Shown here: positions 55,001 through 63,377 of the stretch, in pieces
How positions within the stretch are numbered: the stretch's first letter is position 1
Layout of the letters: every line of letters starts with the position of its first letter
Source of the DNA: Pseudoruegeria aquimaris
GTDB lineage: Bacteria > Pseudomonadota > Alphaproteobacteria > Rhodobacterales > Rhodobacteraceae
Direction of reading: 5' to 3'
DNA: 64,000 bases
NCBI RefSeq assembly: GCF_900172235.1
Contig: NZ_FWFQ01000012.1
Span: forward strand, 1-64,000
Program-made: the position numbers and the translations under genes
Notes under the pieces: model-generated
Databases searched by the model: none
The model's input: the letters and a program-made list of their open reading frames with translations, nothing else
Told to the model about the DNA's origin: nothing

Positions 55001-55271
55001 TGCCACCCTCCGAAACCCGCTCCGGATGATCCTCGGCCCATGTCGCCAGGAAGGCCGCCATCTCGGGCTCTGCTGCGAACTTCAGCTTCGGCCAGCTTTC
55101 GAAACCGTTCTCCGGTGCGATGACGTGAAGATAATCGGCCAGTTTGAGCGCCCCCGCATCCCGGCGCGGCGGGTGCAGACGCAGGCGACGGAGCGCATCG
55201 GAGTCACCGGCGGCGTGGGATTTCTGAAGGCGCCGCGCCGCGCGGCTCAGGTGATCGAGGGTTTGGGGCAT
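54993..55271 (-). CDS. Small protein like the N-terminus of ankyrin-repeat proteins
   Basis: 92 residues. DALRRLRLHPP...LKLADYLHVIAPENGFESWPKLK is the pattern found at the start of larger ankyrin-type proteins of alphaproteobacteria ('VIARE-GF-SWP-LK'). Here only that unit is present and no ankyrin repeats follow, so it is either a stand-alone module or a remnant. GGGAGA precedes the ATG. The 3' end overlaps the phosphatase gene. Confidence 0.55.
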   Translation of the reverse strand: MPQTLDHLSRAARRLQKSHAAGDSDALRRLRLHPPRRDAGALKLADYLHVIAPENGFESWPKLKFAAEPEMAAFLATWAEDHPERVSEGGIV

Positions 55272-55492
55272 CCGGTTTCTCCCGCAAGGGGCCCTGTGAT
55301 CCGCTGCCGTCCGGGCCGGGCAAAAACCTAATGGTCAGGCTTCGCGTGTCTCTCGGGTGCCTTGCAGCTTTCCGCGGATCAGACGCCCCCCGAGGCAGGG
55401 CCATCCACAGGTTAGCGCCCCGGAAGGCCGCCGCCAAGCTTGAAGCCGGAGCACGGCAGATTTAGGGTCTCCCCAACCATCAGGGAGCCGAA

Positions 55493-57253
55493 ATGTCCGA
55501 CACCGCCGAAACCGCCTACCAGGTTCTTGCCCGCAAATACCGCCCGGCCACCTTCGCCGACCTGATCGGGCAGGACGCGATGGTGCGCACCCTGAAGAAC
55601 GCCTTCCAGGCCGACCGCATCGCGCAGGCCTTCATCATGACGGGCATCCGCGGCACCGGCAAAACCACCACCGCGCGCATCATCTCCAAGGGGATGAACT
55701 GCGTCGGCCCCGACGGCACCGGCGGCCCCACCACCGAGCCCTGCGGCGTCTGCGAGCACTGCGTGGCCATCGCCGAGGGGCGCCACGTGGACGTGATGGA
55801 AATGGACGCCGCCTCGCGCACCGGGGTGGGCGACATCCGTGAGATCATCGATTCGGTGCACTACCGCGCGGCCTCGGCGCGCTACAAGATCTACATCATC
55901 GACGAGGTGCACATGCTCTCCAACAGCGCTTTCAACGCGCTGCTGAAAACGCTGGAAGAGCCCCCGGCCCACGTCAAGTTCATCTTCGCCACCACCGAGA
56001 TCCGCAAGGTGCCCGTCACGGTGCTGTCGCGCTGCCAGCGCTTCGATCTGCGCCGGATCGAACCGGAGGTGATGATCGCGCACCTCAGGAGCGTGGCCGA
56101 AAAGGAAAACGCCCGGATCGCCGATGACGCGCTGGCCCTGATCACCCGCGCCGCCGAGGGCTCCGTGCGCGACGCCATGAGCCTGCTGGACCAGGCCATC
56201 GCCCACGGCGCCGGCGAAACCACCGCCGAACAGGTGCGCGCCATGCTGGGGCTGGCCGATCGCGGCCGGGTGCTGGATCTCTTCGATCTCGTGATGAAGG
56301 GCGATGCCGCCGGCGCGCTGCAGGAACTGGCCGCGCAATATGCCGACGGCGCGGACCCGATGGCCGTGCTGCGCGATCTCGCCGAGATCACCCACTGGAT
56401 CTCGATGATCCGGATCACCCCCGACGCGGTGGAGGATCCGACGGTCTCTCCCGACGAGCGCGCGCGCGGGCAGGCGCTTGCCGAAACCTTGTCTATTCCG
56501 ACCCTCACGCGCATGTGGCAGATGCTGCTGAAGGCGCTGGAAGAGGTCGCCCTCGCACCCAACACGATGATGGCGGCGGAGATGGCGCTGATCCGCCTCA
56601 CCCATGTGTCCACCCTGCCCACCCCCGGCGAACTGGTGCAGAAACTGCAGGACGGCCCGCCGCCGCCTTCGCCCGGCGGCCAGCCCGGCGCACCGTCATC
56701 CGGCGGCGCCGGCTCAGGCGCTCCCATCGCCCGCGGCGGCCACGGCGGCGCGCCTTCGGGCGGCTCCGGGCCGCGCGCCGCCCTCGCGGTGGCCGAGGAT
56801 CCGGAAAACGCGCTGGCCCGCTATGCCCGCTTTCCGCAGGTGCTCGAACTCATCCGCCGCCACCGGGACGTGAAACTCCTCGTGGAAATCGAAACCTGCC
56901 TGCGCCTGATTTCCTACAGCCCGGGCCGCATCACCTTCCAGCCCACGCCCGACGCGCCGCCCGATCTGGCGCAGCGCCTCGGCAGCAAGCTTCAGAACTG
57001 GACGGGGGCCCGCTGGGCGGTGATCGTCGAGAACGAAGGCGGCGGGCGCACCATCGCCGAGGAGCGCGATGCCGAACGCCTGAAGCTCGAAGCCGAAGCG
57101 CGCGAGCACCCGATGGTGCAGGCCGTGCTGAGCGCCTTCCCGCAGGCCCGCATCACCGACATCCGCACCGCGCAGGAGATCGCCGCCGAAGCTGCCGCCG
57201 AGGCGCTTCCGGAAGTCGCCGACGAATGGGACCCGTTCGAAGAGGATCTCTGA
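55493..57253 (+). CDS. dnaX: DNA polymerase III subunit gamma/tau
   Basis: 586 residues. The AAA+ domain has Walker A GIRGTGKTTTAR, a zinc site (C..CGVCEHC), Walker B YIIDEVHMLS and the LEEPPAHVKFIFATTE region (sensor 1). A Gly/Ala/Pro/Ser-rich linker (about 385-430) leads to the tau-type C-terminal domain that contacts the polymerase and helicase. It is the clamp-loader scaffold. A slippery heptamer for gamma production was not seen by eye. GGGAG precedes the ATG. The common partners ybaB and recR do not follow. Confidence 0.97.
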   Translation: MSDTAETAYQVLARKYRPATFADLIGQDAMVRTLKNAFQADRIAQAFIMTGIRGTGKTTTARIISKGMNCVGPDGTGGPTTEPCGVCEHCVAIAEGRHVDVMEMDAASRTGVGDIREIIDSVHYRAASARYKIYIIDEVHMLSNSAFNALLKTLEEPPAHVKFIFATTEIRKVPVTVLSRCQRFDLRRIEPEVMIAHLRSVAEKENARIADDALALITRAAEGSVRDAMSLLDQAIAHGAGETTAEQVRAMLGLADRGRVLDLFDLVMKGDAAGALQELAAQYADGADPMAVLRDLAEITHWISMIRITPDAVEDPTVSPDERARGQALAETLSIPTLTRMWQMLLKALEEVALAPNTMMAAEMALIRLTHVSTLPTPGELVQKLQDGPPPPSPGGQPGAPSSGGAGSGAPIARGGHGGAPSGGSGPRAALAVAEDPENALARYARFPQVLELIRRHRDVKLLVEIETCLRLISYSPGRITFQPTPDAPPDLAQRLGSKLQNWTGARWAVIVENEGGGRTIAEERDAERLKLEAEAREHPMVQAVLSAFPQARITDIRTAQEIAAEAAAEALPEVADEWDPFEEDL

Positions 57254-57259
57254 TCCCAC

Positions 57260-57319
57260 TTCCTTCCGGAAATATCCCGGGGGAGCCGGGCCGAAGGCGC
57301 GGCGGGGGCAGAGCCCCCC
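57260..57319. repeat. Dispersed intergenic repeat, copy C
   Basis: TTCCTTCC, AAATATCCCGGGGGAGCC (two differences from AAATACCTCGGGGG), GC-rich DNA, then GGCGGGGGCAGAGCCCCCC, a stem-forming inverted repeat. It matches copies A and B. It starts within the first bases after the dnaX stop and may end that transcript. Confidence 0.55.
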
Positions 57320-57358
57320 AAACAAGCGGGGCCGGCACGAGGCGGGCACAAAGCGGAA

Positions 57359-57392
57359 GGGGCCCCGCGTGCCAGTTTGCACCCGAGGCCCC
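57359..57392 (-). terminator. Hairpin after the SPOR protein gene
   Basis: GGGGCC/GGCCCC outer stem and GTGC/GCAC inner stem, separated by internal loops. On the minus strand it is followed by TTCC only, so termination may be weak. It lies about 21 bases past the stop. Confidence 0.45.
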
Positions 57393-57413
57393 CTCTCTTC
57401 TTCGCCTGCCTAA

Positions 57414-58538
57414 CTACTTGCGGTAGACCGCATCCTTGAATCCCGCAGCCCTGGCCTTCTGCATCGCGCGGGACAAATCCTTCTGGCTCGTGAACGGCCC
57501 GGCGAGCACCAGCTTCATCTCCTTGCCGTTCTTCCTGTATTTGCCGTAGCGCACCGGCAGCCCGAGCTTCTGGAGACGCTTGGCGCTGGCCTCGGCATTG
57601 GCCGGGTTGCCGAAGGCCCCCACCTGCACCCAGCGCGCCTTGGCGGGCTGCGCCTTGGCACGGGCGGTTTCGGGTTTCGGTGCCTTGGCCCGCGCATATT
57701 GCGGGTTGGCCTTGCGATACTGGATCTGCGCCTGCTTCAGGAGCTTGTCCTGCCCGGCCTCCACCTCCACGAGCTGGCGCGGCACGGTGTCCGTCCAGAC
57801 GAGGCGCATCTGCGCTTCGCCTTCCGCCGTGCGGCGGGCGCGATAGGGGTTCAGCCGGTCGTCATCCCAGGCCGGGCGGTAGCCCTTCGGAAGCTGCGGC
57901 ACCGCCGGACGGATGACACGGGACTGCGGCGATACCGGGGATTTCGGCGCCACGCGCGGACCCACGCCGTAGCTGCCGGGGTGATCCTTCTGCGGGCCGC
58001 AACGCACCTCGTAGCGGCTGCCGTCGCCGATGTACTGCCGCGAAATCACGGAGGCGCCCGGGCATTCCTCGCTGGCGGCGCGGCCCGTGGAGCGGGTCGA
58101 TTTGGGCGCGGGTTTGGGCGCCGCCTTGGCCGGTGCGGTGGCGGCCGTGGCCGCGGCCGGCGCGGCCGGTTTGGGCTTGGGGGCGGGGGTCGGCGCCGGC
58201 TTGGGCGCCGCCGTGGCGGCCGTGGCCGCCTTCGGAGCCGCGCTGGCGGGCGGATCCTTGATCACCGGCACCTGCTGTGGCTGGGCCGTGGCGAAGGTGG
58301 GTTTGGCGCCGCAGACCATCTTGCGATCCCGCGTCACCCGCGGCACCCATGTCACCGCGTCACCGACCCCGGCTCGCACGAAGACGCAACCCCTGCTGTC
58401 GACGTATTGGGTGCCTTTGAAGCTTGCCGGCGGAAATTCGGCAGGCCCGGTGGAATCCCTCAGAGACTGGCCCGGCGCGAGAGTGGCACTCGCAAGAATT
58501 ACGGCCAGTCCGAGGGCGGCGGTCTTTACTGCTCGCAT
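57414..58538 (-). CDS. SPOR domain-containing periplasmic protein
   Basis: 374 residues. A signal peptide (AVKTAALGLAVILASATLAPG) leads into a first domain with paired Cys (RGCVF, KMVCG). A long Ala/Pro/Lys-rich linker follows (about 103-155), a second Cys pair (ECPG, VRCGP), and a C-terminal SPOR domain (RWVQVGAFGNPANAEASAKR; KLVLAGPFTSQKDLSRAM), which binds denuded peptidoglycan at the division septum. Probably a cell-wall or division protein. It lies 79 bases downstream of upp on the same strand. Confidence 0.88.
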   Translation of the reverse strand: MRAVKTAALGLAVILASATLAPGQSLRDSTGPAEFPPASFKGTQYVDSRGCVFVRAGVGDAVTWVPRVTRDRKMVCGAKPTFATAQPQQVPVIKDPPASAAPKAATAATAAPKPAPTPAPKPKPAAPAAATAATAPAKAAPKPAPKSTRSTGRAASEECPGASVISRQYIGDGSRYEVRCGPQKDHPGSYGVGPRVAPKSPVSPQSRVIRPAVPQLPKGYRPAWDDDRLNPYRARRTAEGEAQMRLVWTDTVPRQLVEVEAGQDKLLKQAQIQYRKANPQYARAKAPKPETARAKAQPAKARWVQVGAFGNPANAEASAKRLQKLGLPVRYGKYRKNGKEMKLVLAGPFTSQKDLSRAMQKARAAGFKDAVYRK

Positions 58539-58617
58539 CGCTGCCCCCCCACAAAATGTTGTGTCAGGACGCAGGATATTGCCGAATCTGTAAACCCACT
58601 GTCTCCGAATCGATGGA

Positions 58618-59250
58618 TTATTTCGTCCCGAACATCCGATCGCCCGCATCCCCCAACCCGGGGACGATGTAGCCCATCTCGTTCAGCCGCTCGTCGAGCG
58701 CGGCCGTCACGATGGGCACATCCGGGTGCGCCTCCTTCATCCGGGCCACACCCTCGGGGGCGGCCAGAAGGCAGAGGAAGCGGATGTTGTTGGCCCCGGC
58801 CTTCTTCAGCAGATCGATGGCCGCGACCGAGGAATTGCCCGTGGCCAGCATCGGATCCACGGCGATCACGAGGCGATCCTCAAGGCTGTCGGGCACCTTG
58901 AAGTAATACTGCACCGGCTGCAGCGTCTCCTCGTCACGGTAGAGCCCGACGAAGCCGACCCGCGCGGAGGGGATCAGTTCGAGGATGCCGTCCATCAGCC
59001 CGTTGCCCGCGCGCAGGATCGAGATCAGGGCGAGCTTCTTGCCGGCCAGCACCGGGGCGTCCATCGGCTGAAGCGGGGTGTCGATGCGCTTGGTCGTCAT
59101 CTCCATCTCCCGCGTGATCTCGTAGGCCAGAAGCTGGCTGATCTCCCGCAGCAGGCGGCGGAACTTGCTCGAGGAGGCCCCCGCCTCGCGCATGTGGGTA
59201 AGCTTGTGCTGCACGAGCGGGTGGTCGACGACGGTGAGGTGATCAGTCAT
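58618..59250 (-). CDS. upp: Uracil phosphoribosyltransferase
   Basis: 210 residues. The PRPP-binding motif is [19 protein letters not shown]; the uracil site [17 protein letters not shown] lies at the C-terminus. It makes UMP from uracil and PRPP. GGAGG precedes the ATG, and the gene overlaps add by 8 bases. Last of the nucleoside salvage operon. Confidence 0.97.
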   Translation of the reverse strand: MTDHLTVVDHPLVQHKLTHMREAGASSSKFRRLLREISQLLAYEITREMEMTTKRIDTPLQPMDAPVLAGKKLALISILRAGNGLMDGILELIPSARVGFVGLYRDEETLQPVQYYFKVPDSLEDRLVIAVDPMLATGNSSVAAIDLLKKAGANNIRFLCLLAAPEGVARMKEAHPDVPIVTAALDERLNEMGYIVPGLGDAGDRMFGTK

Positions 59251-60235
59251 TTGCGGCCTCCAGGCGTTTGATCAGGGCCGCGCGGGTCTCTTCATCGCAG
59301 AAGGCCGCGCGGGCGGCGGTCAGGTTGATCTCGGCGAAACTGCCTTCGTCCCAACCGAAGGTATCGGCGAGGCGATCGTATTCATGGTTCATCGTGGTGT
59401 GGAAGAAGGGCGGATCGTCAGTGGAGACCGTGACCTTCACCCCCGCTTCGCGCAGCCGCTCGACGGGGTGATCCTGCCATGTCTTGTAAAGCCCCAACGC
59501 CACGTTGGAGCCGGGGCAGACCTCCAGCACGATGCCGTCCTCGGCCAGCCGCTCCACCAGCGCCGGATCCTCGATGGCGCGCACGCCGTGGCCGATGCGC
59601 TCGACCCGCAGATCGTCCAGCGCCTGCCGCACGCTTTCCGGGCCGCCCCACTCGCCAGCATGGCAGGTGAGCCGCAGGCCGGCCTCGCGGGCCATGTCGA
59701 AGGCATAGGCGAAATCGCCCGGCTTGCCGGCCTTCTCGTCGCCGCCCATGCCGAGGCCGGTGATGAAGCTGCCCGCCGTCTCGGCCGCGCAGAGCGCGCT
59801 TTTCTTTGCCTTCTCGGGGCCGAAATGCCGCACGGGAGTCACGATGCCCTTCAGGATGATGCCGTCGGCGGCCTCCGCTGCACGGGCCGCTTCCTCGATG
59901 GCATGGAGATACTCCTTCCACGCACCCAGATCGCCGCCCCCGCAGAAATCGGGCGAAAGGAACGCCTCGGTGTAGATCACCCCGTTGGCCGCGCTTTCCT
60001 CCAGCACGGCACGGGTGAGGCGGCCGAAATCCTCGGGCGTCTTCAGAACTTCCGTGGCGGCCTCATAGACCTTCAGGAAGTGCCAGAAATCGGTGAAGGC
60101 ATAGTTGCCCTGTTCGTCGAACACCCCGGTGAGGTTCACACCCTTCTCCTGCGCCAGCCCCCGGATGAAGGCCGGCGGCGCCGCGCCCTCGATGTGCAGG
60201 TGCAGTTCGACCTTCGGCAGATCGGTGACACTCAT
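59243..60235 (-). CDS. add: Adenosine deaminase
   Basis: 330 residues of the amidohydrolase fold. [10 protein letters not shown] near the N-terminus supplies two zinc-binding His, [11 protein letters not shown] the third region, and [16 protein letters not shown] the catalytic Asp pair. It converts adenosine or deoxyadenosine to inosine. It overlaps deoB by 4 bases (ATGA); GGAG precedes the ATG. Confidence 0.96.
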   Translation of the reverse strand: MSVTDLPKVELHLHIEGAAPPAFIRGLAQEKGVNLTGVFDEQGNYAFTDFWHFLKVYEAATEVLKTPEDFGRLTRAVLEESAANGVIYTEAFLSPDFCGGGDLGAWKEYLHAIEEAARAAEAADGIILKGIVTPVRHFGPEKAKKSALCAAETAGSFITGLGMGGDEKAGKPGDFAYAFDMAREAGLRLTCHAGEWGGPESVRQALDDLRVERIGHGVRAIEDPALVERLAEDGIVLEVCPGSNVALGLYKTWQDHPVERLREAGVKVTVSTDDPPFFHTTMNHEYDRLADTFGWDEGSFAEINLTAARAAFCDEETRAALIKRLEAAND

Positions 60236-61428
60236 AGAAAACTCCTTCCCGGCCCCTGTGCCGGTATCTCCAGATGATCGGCGATGGACGCCGCCACATC
60301 GGCAAAACCCACCTGCCCAATCGCTTTTTCGCCCACGCCTGCGCCCAGCACCGGCACCCGCTCGCGGGTGTGATCGGTGCCGTGCCAGGTGGGATCGTTG
60401 CCATGATCGGCGGTGAAGAGGATCAGATCGCCGTCACGCAGGCGCGCCAGCAGGCGCGGCACCTGCGCATCGAACCACTCCAACGCGCGGGCGTAGCCGG
60501 ATACGTCGCGCCGGTGGCCGTAGAGGCTGTCGAACTCCACGAAATTGGCGAATGTGAAACTGCCCTCCTCGGCAAGGTCCATCACCTCGAGAAGATGCTC
60601 CATCAACGCGGCGTCGCTGCCCTTGCGCACGTCGTCGATGCCGCGCATCGAGAAGATGTCACCGATCTTGCCGACGGCATGCACCTTGCGGCCCGCCTTC
60701 TGCGCCCAATCGCACAGCGTGTCCTGCGGCGGCAGGATCGCGAAATCCTTGCGGTTCGTGGTGCGGGTGAAACCGATTTGCGCATCGCCCACGAAGGGGC
60801 GCGCGATGACGCGACCCACCTTCATCCCGTGCAGCAGCGGCGCGAGATCCTTGCAAAGCTTCAGAAGGCGTTCCAACCCGAAGTGTTCCTCATGCGCGGC
60901 GATCTGGAACACGCTGTCGGCGGAGGTGTAGCAGATCGGCCAGCCCGTCTCGACGTGGCGCGCGCCCTCTTCGGCGATCACCACGGTGCCCGAGGCATGG
61001 CGATTGCCGAGAATGCCTTCGGTGCCCGCCACCCGGCAGACTTCGGCCACCAGCTCCGGCGGAAAACAGGGGTTGGTATCGGGGAAGTAGTGCCAATCCC
61101 ACGGCACCGGCAGGCCGGCAAGCTCCCAGTGGCCCGAAGGGGTATCCTTGCCGGGCGAAACCTCGGTGCCCGCCCCCCAGAGCCCACGCGGTGCGGCGCC
61201 CAGCCCCGGCGCGGCTTCGCCCGAGGCCAGCGCGATGGCCGCGCCGAGGCCGAGCGCGTCCAGATTGGGCAGGTGCAACGGGCCGGAACGCCCGTCCTCG
61301 GCCCGCCCCTGCGCACATTCGCGTGCGATATGGGCAAGCGTGTTGCTGCCGGCATCGCCGAAATCCGCCGCATCGGGCGCGCCGCCGCAGCCCACGGAAT
61401 CCAGCACCACGAGAAAGGCACGCGCCAT
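60232..61428 (-). CDS. deoB: Phosphopentomutase
   Basis: 398 residues of the alkaline-phosphatase superfamily. Metal motifs: LDSVGCGGAPDA at the N-terminus, GKDTPSGHWE with the phosphorylated Thr, and FTADHGNDPTWHGTDHTRE at the C-terminus. It interconverts ribose or deoxyribose 1- and 5-phosphate. It shares one base with the deoA stop (TGATG). Confidence 0.97.
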   Translation of the reverse strand: MARAFLVVLDSVGCGGAPDAADFGDAGSNTLAHIARECAQGRAEDGRSGPLHLPNLDALGLGAAIALASGEAAPGLGAAPRGLWGAGTEVSPGKDTPSGHWELAGLPVPWDWHYFPDTNPCFPPELVAEVCRVAGTEGILGNRHASGTVVIAEEGARHVETGWPICYTSADSVFQIAAHEEHFGLERLLKLCKDLAPLLHGMKVGRVIARPFVGDAQIGFTRTTNRKDFAILPPQDTLCDWAQKAGRKVHAVGKIGDIFSMRGIDDVRKGSDAALMEHLLEVMDLAEEGSFTFANFVEFDSLYGHRRDVSGYARALEWFDAQVPRLLARLRDGDLILFTADHGNDPTWHGTDHTRERVPVLGAGVGEKAIGQVGFADVAASIADHLEIPAQGPGRSFL

Positions 61429-62741
61429 CAGCCCAGCCTCCTGAAAACCAGCGGCACCGGCTCGGGCGCCGCCTCCTGAACCGTGCAGGCGCTGCGGATC
61501 GCCGCGGCGGCCTGCTCCGCATCCGCCATGCTGGCGGCATGGATGCGGCAGAGCGGCGTGTGCGGGTCCACCGCCTCGCCGAGCCGCAGCATGTTGGAAA
61601 GCCCCACCGCCGGATCTATGCGATCGTCCTGCCGCAACCGCCCGCCGCCCAGACGCACCACGGCCTGGCCGAGGCGCTCTCCGTCCACAGCCGCAAGCCG
61701 GCCGCGCACCTGAGGCATCACGTCCACGACCACGGGCGCCGCCGGCAGGCGGTCCCGCCAATGCTCCACGAAATCGCCCGGCCCGCCCAGCTCCGAGATC
61801 ATCCGGCCGAACCGCTCCGCCGCCGCCCCGCTCTGCAGCGCATCGGCGATGGCCGTCTGCCCCGCCGCGCTGTCGGTGGCCGCTCCGCCGAGGGCCAGAA
61901 GCTCGCCCCCCAGCGCAACGGTCAGATCGGTGAGCACCGGGTTTCCGGCCTCGCCGGTGAGAACCGCCATGACCTCCATCACCTCCAGCGCATTGCCGAG
62001 GCTGGTGGCGCAGGGCTGGCTCATGTCCGTCACCAGCGCGCGCGTCGGGCAGCCCGCCCCGTTGGCGGTGCGCACCAGCACGTCGGCCAGCGCGATCGCT
62101 TCTTCCGGCGTCTTCATGAAGGCACCGGAGCCGCATTTCACGTCGAGCACGAGCGCATCGAGCCCGGCGGCCAGCTTCTTGGAGAGGATCGACGCGGTGA
62201 TCAGATCCACGCTTTCCACGGTCGCCGTCACGTCGCGGATCGCGTAGAGCCGCTTGTCGGCCGGCGCGATGCGGGCCGAGGCGCCGACGATGGCGCAGCC
62301 GGTGTTCTCCACGATCCGCCTCAGCCGCGCGATTTCAACCTGCGTGTTCACGCCGGGGATCGCTTCGAGCTTGTCGAGCGTGCCTCCGGTGTGGCCGAGA
62401 CCGCGGCCCGAGATCATCGGCACGTAGGCCCCGGCGGCGGCCAGCGCCGGCGCCAGCAGAAGGGAGATGCAATCGCCGACGCCGCCGGTCGAATGCTTGT
62501 CGAGCACCGGGCCGGGCAGATCCCAGGCCAGCACATCACCGGAATCGCGCATCGCGCGGGTCAGCGCGACGCGGCCCTCCTCGCTCAGCCCGTTCAGCAG
62601 CACCGCCATGGCGAAGGCCGCGGCCTGCGCATCCGTCACGGCCCCGTCCGACAGCCCCTCGGCGAACCAGCCCATCTCTTCCGGGGTCGGGCTTTCGCCG
62701 CTGCGCACCTTGGCTATGATCGCGCGGGCGTCCACGCTCAC
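61428..62741 (-). CDS. deoA: Thymidine phosphorylase
   Basis: 437 residues. The hallmark KHSTGGVGD (phosphate site) is present, with SGRGLGHTGGTLDKLEAI and LDVKCGSGAFMKT following. It splits thymidine to thymine and deoxyribose 1-phosphate. A GTG start at 62741 overlaps the cdd stop (GTGA); a second GTG two codons later is also possible. Confidence 0.96.
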   Translation of the reverse strand: MSVDARAIIAKVRSGESPTPEEMGWFAEGLSDGAVTDAQAAAFAMAVLLNGLSEEGRVALTRAMRDSGDVLAWDLPGPVLDKHSTGGVGDCISLLLAPALAAAGAYVPMISGRGLGHTGGTLDKLEAIPGVNTQVEIARLRRIVENTGCAIVGASARIAPADKRLYAIRDVTATVESVDLITASILSKKLAAGLDALVLDVKCGSGAFMKTPEEAIALADVLVRTANGAGCPTRALVTDMSQPCATSLGNALEVMEVMAVLTGEAGNPVLTDLTVALGGELLALGGAATDSAAGQTAIADALQSGAAAERFGRMISELGGPGDFVEHWRDRLPAAPVVVDVMPQVRGRLAAVDGERLGQAVVRLGGGRLRQDDRIDPAVGLSNMLRLGEAVDPHTPLCRIHAASMADAEQAAAAIRSACTVQEAAPEPVPLVFRRLG

Positions 62742-63130
62742 TCGCTTTCCATGTGCGCCAGCCCGAAAGCGCCGGGGATGATCTCGGCAAGGCTCATCGT
62801 GCGCGTGTTGCCGTCGAGCGTCGTCATGGTGATCTGCGTGTCGGGCGCCCCGAACTCCGCGAGCTTCTGGCGGCAGCCGCCGCAGGGGCTCACCGGGAGC
62901 GGGCTGTCGGCGACGATCAGCGCCTCGGAGAGCCGGGTTTCCCCGCTGGCCACCATCAGCGCGATGGCGCCGGCCTCCGCGCAGGTGCCTTCCGGATAGG
63001 CCACGTTCTCCACGTTGCACCCGGCATAGATCCTGCCGTCCGCGCCCCGGACCGCGGCGCCGACCTTGAACTTCGAATAGGGGGCATAGGCTTTCTCGCG
63101 CACCGCGAGGGCAGCTTCCAGCAAGGACAT
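62738..63130 (-). CDS. cdd: Cytidine deaminase
   Basis: 130 residues, the short homotetrameric class. Zinc ligands are in TCAEAGAI (Cys, with the catalytic Glu) and PCGGCRQKL (two Cys). It turns cytidine to uridine. GAGGAG precedes the ATG. First gene of the cdd-deoA-deoB-add-upp operon, all overlapping, which together break down nucleosides to uracil, inosine and sugar phosphates. Confidence 0.96.
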   Translation of the reverse strand: MSLLEAALAVREKAYAPYSKFKVGAAVRGADGRIYAGCNVENVAYPEGTCAEAGAIALMVASGETRLSEALIVADSPLPVSPCGGCRQKLAEFGAPDTQITMTTLDGNTRTMSLAEIIPGAFGLAHMESE

Positions 63131-63153
63131 CGGGCACTCCTCGGCTATCGAAT

Positions 63154-63169
63154 TTGACTTGTCGGTCAG
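63154..63169. promoter_or_regulatory. Candidate operator upstream of the nucleoside salvage operon
   Basis: TTGACTTGTCGGTCAG, with TGAC/GTCA arms spaced by six bases, stands 24 bases before the cdd ATG. The form resembles TetR-family sites. The arms are short, so this is a suggestion only. Confidence 0.3.
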
Positions 63170-63326
63170 GTTTCTTGCCCCCGACCCGGGCCAGATGCAA
63201 GCAGTCTATTGAAGTCCTGCGCCCTTTTCACCCTTCTTCCCATGCCCCGGCGGGCCGCCCCTTGGGCACCCTTTTGCCCGCGCCGCGATGCCATGTTGAC
63301 GCGATGGCAAGGAGGGAGTATCGCCC

Positions 63327-63355
63327 TTGAAGGATAGTTTAATGCTAAACTAAAC
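63327..63355 (+). promoter_or_regulatory. Malic enzyme promoter with embedded palindrome
   Basis: TTGAAG (63327-63332), 17-base spacer, CTAAAC (63350-63355). Between and overlapping them lies a perfect inverted repeat TAGTTTA-ATGC-TAAACTA at 63335-63352. The region is AT-rich against the GC-rich background. A repressor bound there would block RNA polymerase, so an operator is likely; the protein is unknown. Confidence 0.55.
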
Positions 63356-63377
63356 GCCCTTGGCCCGGGAGACCATC

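Noticed and set aside
55493-57253. Programmed frameshift site in dnaX for a short gamma form
   Set aside because: No A-rich slippery heptamer with a following stem was found by eye in the linker region.
63154-63169. RutR pyrimidine-regulator site upstream of cdd
   Set aside because: The outer arms resemble TTGAC...GTCAA but the inner CA/TG bases of the RutR site are absent, so the name is not justified; kept only as a generic operator candidate.
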